Position numbers and translations under genes: made by a program. Positions 5,587 to 11,303 of a stretch of DNA of 11,659 nt are shown piece by piece; within the stretch, counting starts at the first letter, position 1; every line of letters begins with the position of its first letter. Location of the stretch: contig CALJDJ010000072.1 in the NCBI GenBank assembly GCA_938023705.1, positions 1 to 11,659 of the forward strand. The letters run 5' to 3'. The notes under the pieces are model-generated. The model did no database searches, was not told the origin of the DNA, and was given only the letters and a program-made list of their open reading frames with translations. Source of the DNA: an uncultured Collinsella sp. GTDB lineage: Bacteria; Actinomycetota; Coriobacteriia; Coriobacteriales; Coriobacteriaceae.

Positions 5587-6744
5587 CTACTTGTCCCCGT
5601 CCCCCGCGGGCGAGTTCTTTTGGTTGCGACGGTTACTCCAGGTCACGTTGTGTTCCTTGTAGTAATCGGGCGCCTCGTTGCCGCTCGCGCTAATGGGGTC
5701 GTTGCCGGTCAGGGTGTCGGCAATATCCTGCACGAATTTAATGAACAGGCTCGAGTCGTCGGTCTCGGACGAATCAAAGTCAAAGCCAAACTCCACCGCA
5801 CCGCCGATGATCTTGTCCACGCACTCCGGGTCGTCGCCGTCCAGCCAAATGACCACGGTGTACTTGTCCACATCGCCCACGCGAAAGTTCTTGTGGCTAA
5901 TGGTCGTCACCACGTCCTTGGACGCAAACGGCTCGGTGTTGGGCTCGGGGCTGCCGTCGGCCGTTGCCGCCGCATAGGTGGTGGGCTCGCCGTTGCGGTA
6001 CACCCGCACGCGCGCCGCCTTCTCCACGCCCTTGCTGGCGCTGACCACCTTGAGCTTGGCGCTGTAGCCCAGATCGGTCTTGCCGGCGTTGCGGATATAG
6101 AAGGTGTACGCCACATAGTTCTTGCCGTTGTGGCTGCCGTCGATGTTATCCAGGTTGTCGGGCAGGTCGTCGGCAGCGATATTGGTGCCGTTGTCCACGG
6201 CGTCGGCCGCCAGGCGCGCGGTGGCGTTGTTAAAGTCGCCATTGTCGGCAATGGCCACGCCGCGGCGGAACAGCTCCAGGCGGTTGAGGTTGATGGTGAA
6301 GTTACCCATGTTTTCCTGCATAAACGACAGGGCAAACAGCACGCCAAAGGCAAGCGCCAGCACCACGAGGGCTTTTTGTAGCTTGTCCATGCGCAGCAGC
6401 GCCGTGCCGATGCGCTCCATGCGGCGCTTGGGCATGTACATGGACACGACCGCGTCGGGGTCGATGTCGTCGAGGTCCTGGTCGGCCAGCGCCTGCTCCA
6501 GCTCCTCGATGCGCACCACGCCGCGCAAGTCGCGCTTGGGCTTGCGCTTGGGTTTGGGTTTGGGCTTGCCGAAGCGCTTGCGGGAGGCGGGGGGCTGGTC
6601 GGGCGCGGAGTCCTCGCCGGGCGCGTCCTCGGCGTTAGCGCCGGGAGCGTCCTGTGGCGCGTCCTCGGCTTGGTCCTCGGTCAAACCCTCGGCCAAATCC
6701 TCGGCAGCTTGATCTTTGTTGTCGTTACGCTTGAACAGAGCCAT
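5587..6744 (-). CDS. Single-pass membrane protein with camelysin/TasA-like outer domain
   Basis: This is a 385-residue protein. It starts at ATG 6744, 5 nt after the TGA of the PilZ gene and without a clear SD of its own, so translation is probably coupled. Layout: acidic, Pro/Ala-rich disordered segment (10-55); a very basic Lys-Pro run (58-71); a short cytoplasmic part (75-120); one membrane helix (124-142); then an outer domain. The positive residues before the helix predict an inside N-terminus. In the outer domain, YTVVIWLDGDDPEC (295-308) then VEFGFDF (317-323) parallels the C-terminal strands of the two SipW-type proteins nearby. Unlike those, it has a long cytoplasmic tail and no SipW cleavage motif, so it should stay anchored. 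A role as anchor, nucleator or c-di-GMP-responsive signalling partner of the secreted proteins is inferred from context. I know of no named family with this layout. Confidence 0.82.
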   Translation of the reverse strand: MALFKRNDNKDQAAEDLAEGLTEDQAEDAPQDAPGANAEDAPGEDSAPDQPPASRKRFGKPKPKPKRKPKRDLRGVVRIEELEQALADQDLDDIDPDAVVSMYMPKRRMERIGTALLRMDKLQKALVVLALAFGVLFALSFMQENMGNFTINLNRLELFRRGVAIADNGDFNNATARLAADAVDNGTNIAADDLPDNLDNIDGSHNGKNYVAYTFYIRNAGKTDLGYSAKLKVVSASKGVEKAARVRVYRNGEPTTYAAATADGSPEPNTEPFASKDVVTTISHKNFRVGDVDKYTVVIWLDGDDPECVDKIIGGAVEFGFDFDSSETDDSSLFIKFVQDIADTLTGNDPISASGNEAPDYYKEHNVTWSNRRNQKNSPAGDGDK

Positions 6745-6749
6745 GGCGA

Positions 6750-7415
6750 TCAGATCTTATATTTCGTGCGAATGTAGCCGACGTATTCTTTGACGAGCTC
6801 GCGCTCCATGTCGTCGGCGTAGCGGAACTGCAGGCCGCAGACATTGCGGTACAGGCTGCCCTTGGGCGCGCGGCGCACCCAGCACACGATGCCCAGCTGC
6901 TCGGGCAGCTCGTGGCGCTCGCCCTGCAGGCGGATCGTGGGCATTTGCACGGACAGGGCCTCGCCCACGTCGGGATAATCGTTGAGGTAGACGGCCAGGC
7001 CGCCGGCCGAGACGTCGATGGTCATGGCGTCCTCGGGCTCGGGGGTCGACTCGTTGTCGCGCTGGTAGGTCAGGCGCATGGCGACCTTAAAACGCTCGTC
7101 GCGGCGCTTGACAAAGGTGCGCTGCTCGGCGACTTTGCGCATTTTCCAGTAAGTGCGGATGCCCTTTTTCTCGACCGACTCGGGGTAGCCGGCGAGCACG
7201 AACGTTTCCTCGCCCACTTTGTATTGCAGCAGCAGCTTTTGGTTTTCGTCCATGAGCAGCGGCTTGCCGGCGAGCATGGGTGCGCTCATAAGGAAGTACG
7301 CGTCGTCCAGGTTCTCTTTGTACGTGGCGAGCATGTTGAAGTCGGTTTTTTGGCCCATGGGCACGTCGAATGCCACCTGAAGCTTGGTCCCCGGCGTTAT
7401 CTGTTGCTCTGCCAT
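6750..7415 (-). CDS. PilZ domain c-di-GMP receptor (YcgR-like)
   Basis: This is a 221-residue protein. The ATG at 7415 has GGGGGAG about 5 nt upstream; longer in-frame starts lack this. The N-terminal half (1-98) is a beta-rich YcgR_2/PilZN-like domain. The C-terminal PilZ domain carries both ligand motifs: RxxxR as Arg104 and Arg108 within KRRDERF, and DxSxxG as Asp134, Ser136 and Gly139 within DVSAGG. These bind cyclic di-GMP in characterised family members, so binding is expected. No flagellar genes are nearby. The next gene downstream is an anchored protein with an outer domain, 5 nt away, so this receptor probably reports c-di-GMP to that membrane protein and not to a flagellar motor. 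Domain call firm; partner inferred. Confidence 0.93.
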   Translation of the reverse strand: MAEQQITPGTKLQVAFDVPMGQKTDFNMLATYKENLDDAYFLMSAPMLAGKPLLMDENQKLLLQYKVGEETFVLAGYPESVEKKGIRTYWKMRKVAEQRTFVKRRDERFKVAMRLTYQRDNESTPEPEDAMTIDVSAGGLAVYLNDYPDVGEALSVQMPTIRLQGERHELPEQLGIVCWVRRAPKGSLYRNVCGLQFRYADDMERELVKEYVGYIRTKYKI

Positions 7416-7473
7416 GTCGTCTCCCCCAGTCGCGGGCGCCGATATCATCGTCGTGCGCGATGCACATTGGGCT

Positions 7474-7479
7474 ATTGTA
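7474..7479 (-). promoter_or_regulatory. Probable -10 box of the pilZ/membrane-protein operon
   Basis: On the - strand TACAAT (7479-7474) matches the -10 consensus at five of six positions and gives a leader of about 50 nt before the ATG at 7415. The -35 region is poor (ATGGAA or TGGAAA), suggesting activator dependence. Confidence 0.45.
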
Positions 7480-7592
7480 CCTGCTTTGCTGCGGGTTTCC
7501 ATGGGCAGCGCGCGAAATGGTGGGATGAAGGGTGCGGGCGCCAGTGCAGCTGCTTTGCGCGCGTCATCAATCTGACAGCGATGCATGTTCCC

Positions 7593-7612
7593 GACAGACC
7601 GTCTGTCTGTCT
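7593..7612. repeat. Inverted repeat and GTCT tetranucleotide run
   Basis: GACAGA (7593-7598) and TCTGTC (7602-7607) form a 6-bp inverted repeat with a 3-nt spacer. It merges into three consecutive GTCT units (7601-7612) that lead into the TATCTCTC repeats. Confidence 0.55.
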
Positions 7613-7690
7613 ATCTCTCAGCTATCTCTCGTAATTATCTCTCGTCTCTCATTTATCTCTCAGCTTAGAGATGAGTGAGAGATGAGAGAT
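7612..7690. repeat. Iterated TATCTCTC units and 24-bp-stem hairpin
   Basis: TATCTCTC occurs four times (7612, 7623, 7636 and 7654), with spacings of 11, 13 and 18 bp. GAGAGAT occurs in the opposite sense at 7677 and 7684. The segment 7637-7660 pairs with 7667-7690 over 24 positions (three are G-U type wobbles) around a 6-nt loop. No T-run follows on either strand, so a terminator is unlikely. It may be a multi-site operator, a phase-variable tract or a structured RNA. Confidence 0.8.
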
Positions 7691-7740
7691 GCGTGAGTGA
7701 TGGACGAGTGTGATTTTTTGGACGGTCGGAAAATCCCTCA

Positions 7741-7779
7741 AATAAAAAACGGGGCCGGCCTTACGCCGAGCCCCGTTTT
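7741..7779 (-). terminator. Intrinsic terminator of the PTS operon
   Basis: On the - strand AAAACGGGGC pairs with GCCCCGTTTT, with an inner CGGC/GCCG stem, followed by T-rich sequence. It lies about 45 nt after the IID stop codon at 7825. Confidence 0.9.
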
Positions 7780-7824
7780 CAAACGGTCAGTTAGTTATCC
7801 AACGCGCGAGCATAGCAGTCAACA

Positions 7825-8673
7825 TTACGCCGCCGCGAACACTCCCAAGCCCGTTCCGATGATGCAGATTGCGAAGATGCCCAAGATGATCCAAATGGTC
7901 TTGACGCCCTTTTTATAGAGGGCAACGCAAGCGAACGTTGCCAGCAAGGGCAGCAGACCGGGGAAGATCGAATCGAACAGATCCTGCAGGACAATCTCCG
8001 AACCACCCACGTCAAAGGTCAAAGCCGTGGACAGCGAGACCTGTGCCGCAATCATGGCGCCGATAACGGTCATTCCGAGAACACCGGCAGCATGCGTCAT
8101 GCGAGACATAAGGTTGCTCTCTTCGGACTGCTGCAAAAACTTGGCTCCCAAGTCGTAACCCAGATGGGCGGCGACGATACGCGTTGCAAAGTTAATCACG
8201 GAGTAGATAAGCGCGTACACGATGGGGCCGAGCGGGTTGCCCGTCGAAGCGATGCCAATACCAATGCCGGCGGCAACCACGCGGAACGTACCCCAGTAGA
8301 ACGAATCGCCGATGCCGGAAAGCGGTCCCATAAGGCCGACCTTCATGGCGTTAATCGAGGACGTGTCGAAGTTCTTATCGGCAGCCGCCTGCTCTTCCAT
8401 CGAAACCGTTAGGCCGGCTACAAACGGAAGCACATGAGGCGTGATGTTAAAGAACTCGGTATGGCGATCGAGCGCCGCATAGTAATCGTCGTCGTTGGGA
8501 TAGATCTTTCGCAGGGGCTTCTGAATGGTGTACATGAAGCCCATTGCCATCATCTTGTCGTACGACTGCGAGCACTGGCTCGTAAACTGGCGAAGGAACA
8601 TGCTCCGATACATATCGGGAGTCATAATCGCGTCCTTCTTGGCCTCTTTGAGGTCGGTGTTCTGGATAGCCAT
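7825..8673 (-). CDS. PTS mannose/fructose/sorbose family IID component
   Basis: This is a 282-residue protein. The ATG at 8673 shares its A with the TAA stop of the IIC gene, and AGGAGG lies 8 nt upstream inside the IIC reading frame, so translation is coupled. The family signature is clear: TVSMEEQAA (89-97) and LMGPLSGIGDSFYWGTFR (114-131), then hydrophobic C-terminal segments (about 132-168, 195-215 and 236-280). IID joins IIC in the membrane to form the sugar channel of this PTS class. The length is normal for the family. The substrate cannot be read from IID alone; the deglycase gene in the same operon suggests a glycated amine. Confidence 0.95.
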   Translation of the reverse strand: MAIQNTDLKEAKKDAIMTPDMYRSMFLRQFTSQCSQSYDKMMAMGFMYTIQKPLRKIYPNDDDYYAALDRHTEFFNITPHVLPFVAGLTVSMEEQAAADKNFDTSSINAMKVGLMGPLSGIGDSFYWGTFRVVAAGIGIGIASTGNPLGPIVYALIYSVINFATRIVAAHLGYDLGAKFLQQSEESNLMSRMTHAAGVLGMTVIGAMIAAQVSLSTALTFDVGGSEIVLQDLFDSIFPGLLPLLATFACVALYKKGVKTIWIILGIFAICIIGTGLGVFAAA

Positions 8674-9446
8674 TAGAAGTCCTCCTCTTCATCTGCAGCA
8701 ACCGTCTGCGGACCGGACGAGCCCTCGCGGAAGGCCAGGAGCAGCGCGACGCAAATGGCAGCTGCGGCGACGCCGATAACGTCCATCTTGAGGTAGATGA
8801 CCATAATGAATCCCAGGAACAGCCAAGGAAGCAGCTTGTTATCGCCCATGGTCCTAATAAGAAGTGCGAAGCCGATGCAGACCATGACGCCGGATGCAAC
8901 GTTGAGGCCGTCCATCACAAACTGCGGAATCGCGTTGAGCGCATTGTTGATGAGGTCGGCACCAAAGAACAGCGAGCAAAACACCAGCAGTGCAGACGGA
9001 ATGCCAATCGACAGCGGCACGATGGTCAGATGGTACAGATTCGCCTTGGCAAGATCGCGATTTGCCAGAGCGGTCTCAATCTTCTTGCAGGCAAAGGCAC
9101 CCGGAACGGCGTAGCAGAAGTTGCGCCACACCTGAAGGAAGACGGAGACGGGAAGGGCGAGCGCGACGGCAGTTGCCGTGCCCGTACCCGTAATGACGGC
9201 AAACGCGCAGCCAAGCACGCCGGAGGCATAGACCTCGGGAGGAACCGCCGCGCCGACCATGATGGCGCCCATGAACATGGACTCCAAAGCAGCGCCGACG
9301 ATAACGCCCTGCTGGACATCGCCAAGAATCAAGCCGACAAACAGGCTCGTAAACAGCGGACGACCAAGCATCGTAATGCCAAATAATTGCTCGTCCATGG
9401 ACGCAATAAATGCGACCAGTGCAACTAGAAGATACTGGACAACCAT
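8673..9446 (-). CDS. PTS mannose/fructose/sorbose family IIC component
   Basis: This is a 257-residue integral membrane protein of the mannose-family IIC type. Family features: FIASMDEQ (13-20), GRPLF (28-32), GLILGDVQQG (38-47), GAALESMFMG (51-60), GAAVPPE (65-71). Most of the chain is hydrophobic. I chose ATG 9446 because a GGGG lies about 9 nt upstream; the in-frame TTG at 9455 directly abuts that G-run and is less likely. The acidic C-terminus EEEDF is encoded by the same bases that form the AGGAGG for IID. A perfect 13-bp hairpin lies just upstream, between this gene and the deglycase gene. Confidence 0.93.
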   Translation of the reverse strand: MVVQYLLVALVAFIASMDEQLFGITMLGRPLFTSLFVGLILGDVQQGVIVGAALESMFMGAIMVGAAVPPEVYASGVLGCAFAVITGTGTATAVALALPVSVFLQVWRNFCYAVPGAFACKKIETALANRDLAKANLYHLTIVPLSIGIPSALLVFCSLFFGADLINNALNAIPQFVMDGLNVASGVMVCIGFALLIRTMGDNKLLPWLFLGFIMVIYLKMDVIGVAAAAICVALLLAFREGSSGPQTVAADEEEDF

Positions 9447-9467
9447 TTCGATCAACCCCAGAAACAG

Positions 9468-9506
9468 GTCTGCAGGCGAGGCATTCTGCGCAGCTCGCCT
9501 GCAGAC
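9468..9506 (-). ncRNA. Perfect 13-bp intercistronic stem-loop (mRNA structure)
   Basis: Positions 9468-9480 and 9494-9506 are exact inverse copies (GTCTGCAGGCGAG) around a 13-nt loop. It is in the 81-nt gap between the deglycase stop and the IIC start. The sequence after it on the - strand (CTGTTTCTGGGG) has no proper U-run, so it is better read as an RNA stability or processing element than a terminator. The IIC SD is not inside the stem. Confidence 0.8.
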
Positions 9507-9527
9507 AACCGCAGCAATTTGAGAGGA

Positions 9528-10562
9528 TTAGTAGTTCATCTGGTGATAGTAACGACGCGTGGTGAGCGGGTGGTTACGGACGTGCTCGAGATGGCAGCTC
9601 AGACGCTCGGTGATGGTGTAGGTGACCATCGGGGAAACGATCTTGCGGAACTCGGGGTCGCTGAACGGCAGCTCGACCTCGGCGGTGTCAAACTTGTTCA
9701 CGCGGACGTTGACGCCCTTCTCGTCGGCGAGCATGTGAGTGAAGTTGTCCACGCGGTCCATGAGCTTACGGGTGTCATCCTCGCCGTAGAGCATGATGAG
9801 GCTCGTGCCTTCCTCGCACAGCTCGATGGTGCCGTGGAAGAACTCGGCGGCGTGGATGGACTTGGTCTTGATCCACTGCATCTCCTCGAGGATGCACATG
9901 GCGTAGTCGTAGGCCTCACCCCAGAGCATGCCGGAGCCAATCACCATGTGGTAATCGGTGTCCTTGAAGTCCTCGGCCATGGCGGCGCAGCGCTCGTCCT
10001 GAGCGTCCTTGGCCTTGATGAGGTACGGAGCGATGTTGCCGAACTCTTCCATGAAGGTGTTGTACTTGGGGAAGGCGCCGGCGTTCTTGAGGAAGCGGGC
10101 GACCAGCGTGATCTGGTAGGTGTAGATGGCCTCGCACAGAACGTCGTCCTCGGCGAAGCTGAAGAACTTGTAATCGGCGTACTCGGTGGCCGGGGTGTTG
10201 TCGTTGGAGACATACATCAGCGTGCGGGCGCCCTGCTCCTGGCAGAACTTGGCAGCCTCAATGATCTCGGGGGTGGTGCCGGTACGGGTGGAGAAGACGC
10301 AGACAGAATCCTTGTTGAAGGTCTTGGGCGGGCAGGCGAGGAACTCTGCGGCGATCTCGCAGTGGACATCGACGTCGGCCGTGGTGGTCTCGACCCAATA
10401 CTTCATCGGGAGCGTGTGGGCCCAGGTGCCGCCGCAGCCGATGAAGAAGATGTTGGAATAACCCTGCTCGCAGACCTCGTCCACGGCAGCCTCAATCTGA
10501 GGACGGAGAGCGAGGGCATCGCTCACAACCTTCTCGTAACGAGGCTCATCGAAATTGAACAT
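9528..10562 (-). CDS. SIS-domain sugar-phosphate amine deglycase (FrlB/FraB/GfrF-like)
   Basis: This is a 344-residue protein starting at ATG 10562, with AGGAG about 7 nt upstream. It has two SIS halves. The first shows NIFFIGCGGTWAHT (37-50) and the sugar-phosphate loop STRTGTTPE (91-99). The second contains HAAEFFHGTIE (237-247). The C-terminus RRYYHQMNY parallels the RRYYGGLVEY ending of E. coli FrlB as I remember it. Glu227 and His243, 16 residues apart, match the spacing of the catalytic Glu and His of FraB/FrlB deglycases. Such enzymes cut a 6-phosphorylated Amadori product into glucose 6-phosphate and the free amine or amino acid. With a mannose-type PTS the set-up resembles the gfr locus of Salmonella, though only one deglycase is present here. 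Likely substrates are fructoselysine- or glucoselysine-6-phosphate; the exact one is not decided by sequence. GlmS-like isomerase activity is less likely, as no glutaminase domain exists. Confidence 0.85.
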   Translation of the reverse strand: MFNFDEPRYEKVVSDALALRPQIEAAVDEVCEQGYSNIFFIGCGGTWAHTLPMKYWVETTTADVDVHCEIAAEFLACPPKTFNKDSVCVFSTRTGTTPEIIEAAKFCQEQGARTLMYVSNDNTPATEYADYKFFSFAEDDVLCEAIYTYQITLVARFLKNAGAFPKYNTFMEEFGNIAPYLIKAKDAQDERCAAMAEDFKDTDYHMVIGSGMLWGEAYDYAMCILEEMQWIKTKSIHAAEFFHGTIELCEEGTSLIMLYGEDDTRKLMDRVDNFTHMLADEKGVNVRVNKFDTAEVELPFSDPEFRKIVSPMVTYTITERLSCHLEHVRNHPLTTRRYYHQMNY

Positions 10563-10582
10563 CCCTTACTCCTAACTCACTT

Positions 10583-10603
10583 GGATGAACCCTTCATTCA
10601 TCC
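10583..10603 (-). promoter_or_regulatory. Inverted repeat in the deglycase leader, possible operator
   Basis: GGATGAA (10583-10589) and TTCATCC (10597-10603) are exact inverse arms of 7 bp with a 7-nt spacer. It would overlap the first transcribed bases after the predicted promoter, a classic repressor site position. It could also fold as a leader hairpin. Confidence 0.5.
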
Positions 10604-10612
10604 CATGACGTT

Positions 10613-10673
10613 ATAATACTTTATATAACTAACTATGCAAGAACTATTTCAGATTTTTTTTTGATTTTTCTTT
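10613..10673 (-). promoter_or_regulatory. Promoter of the deglycase-IIC-IID operon with A-rich UP-like tract
   Basis: On the - strand TTGCAT (10640-10635) and TATTAT (10618-10613) are spaced by 16 nt. A-tracts at about 10652-10673 lie just upstream of the -35 like an UP element. A GTTATA/TATAAC inverted repeat (10610-10629) overlaps the -10. The start point would be near 10606, about 44 nt before the ATG. Confidence 0.6.
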
Positions 10674-10707
10674 AATAAAAAGCCCGCCGATCAAATGATC
10701 GACGGGC
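10674..10707 (-). terminator. Intrinsic terminator after the IIB gene
   Basis: An 11-bp stem (10682-10692 with 10697-10707, one G-U pair in the RNA) has a 4-nt loop and is followed on the - strand by TTTTTATT. It separates IIA-IIB from the deglycase-IIC-IID genes. Confidence 0.9.
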
Positions 10708-10758
10708 ATAGGCATAGAGCATTGGTTCAATAAATGCCGAGCATCAACGTGTTTCCGG

Positions 10759-11232
10759 CTAGAAAACGTCCTTGGCAAACACCTTAGCGTCATTGGGGAC
10801 CTGACGGATTTCGATGGCCACGCCATCGCCCAGGAGCTCTTGGATATGCTCGGCATCTTTCTCGGTCGCAAAGATCGCAGGGGTCGGATGAAGCGTGGTC
10901 TCAGGGGTCTTTCGGGTTCCGCCCAGATTGATCTCTTTGATGTCTTTGCAACCCTTAGCGAGACGATAGACATCTTCAATCGTCTCAGTGATGATAAACA
11001 GCGAATACTTGTCGGTAACGCCGCTGTTGAGCGCCTCGATAGCAGCGTCAACATCCTTGATGACGAGTTTAACGCCGTTGGGGCGGGCGAGCCTCAAGGC
11101 CGCCTTCCTCATGTCGTCTTTTGCCACAGCATCGCTGGCAAGCAAGATGCAATCTACATCCAAAGCGTGAGTCCAGGACATGGCAACTTGGCCGTGAATC
11201 AGTCGGTAATCAACTCTCGTAAGCTTAATCAT
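10759..11232 (-). CDS. PTS mannose/fructose/sorbose family IIB component
   Basis: This is a 157-residue cytoplasmic phosphocarrier. The start is ATG 11232, with GGAG about 9 nt upstream; the ATG at 11241 directly abuts that GGAG and is too close. The active-site motif RVDYRLIHGQV (6-16) contains the phosphorylated His13. INLGGTRKTP (101-110) and EIRQVPND (141-148) are further family landmarks. It passes phosphate from IIA to the incoming sugar at IIC/IID. It lies 71 nt downstream of IIA and ends before a strong terminator. A short TTATCA/TGATAA inverted repeat (11235-11256) brackets its SD and could mildly affect initiation. Confidence 0.95.
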   Translation of the reverse strand: MIKLTRVDYRLIHGQVAMSWTHALDVDCILLASDAVAKDDMRKAALRLARPNGVKLVIKDVDAAIEALNSGVTDKYSLFIITETIEDVYRLAKGCKDIKEINLGGTRKTPETTLHPTPAIFATEKDAEHIQELLGDGVAIEIRQVPNDAKVFAKDVF

Positions 11233-11303
11233 CGTTATCATCTCCGCACGTGATAAAGGGAATGACAGGTGTGGCCCCTAGCTAGGGCTCGAACCAGAAC
11301 TAA

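Larger units (their letters stand above)
7416..7824. other. Noncoding region between pilZ and the PTS locus
   Basis: About 410 bases without a supported gene. From right to left it holds the PTS terminator (7741-7779), the iterated TATCTCTC/GAGAGATA repeats and long hairpin (7612-7690), a GACAGA..TCTGTC inverted repeat with GTCT repeats (7593-7612), and a likely pilZ promoter (7474-7479). Confidence 0.7.

Noticed and set aside
5620..6381. 253-codon + strand frame opposite the membrane protein
   Set aside because: Antisense shadow with no start signal; the - strand frame has the membrane helix and domain pattern.
7612..7690. CRISPR array
   Set aside because: Units are only 8 bp with spacers of a few bases and no cas genes; not CRISPR-like.
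9453..9455. TTG start for the IIC gene
   Set aside because: The GGGG directly abuts this TTG; ATG 9446 has usable spacing. The choice remains somewhat uncertain.
9519..10616. 365-codon open frame on the + strand opposite the deglycase
   Set aside because: Mirror frame of a GC-rich gene; Val/Leu/Gly/Glu/Asp-rich translation typical of antisense shadows.
11275..11300. tRNA T-arm look-alike on the - strand (GGTTCGAGCC)
   Set aside because: The flanking bases do not pair as a T stem, and the upstream side is IIA coding sequence, so no tRNA can be folded.
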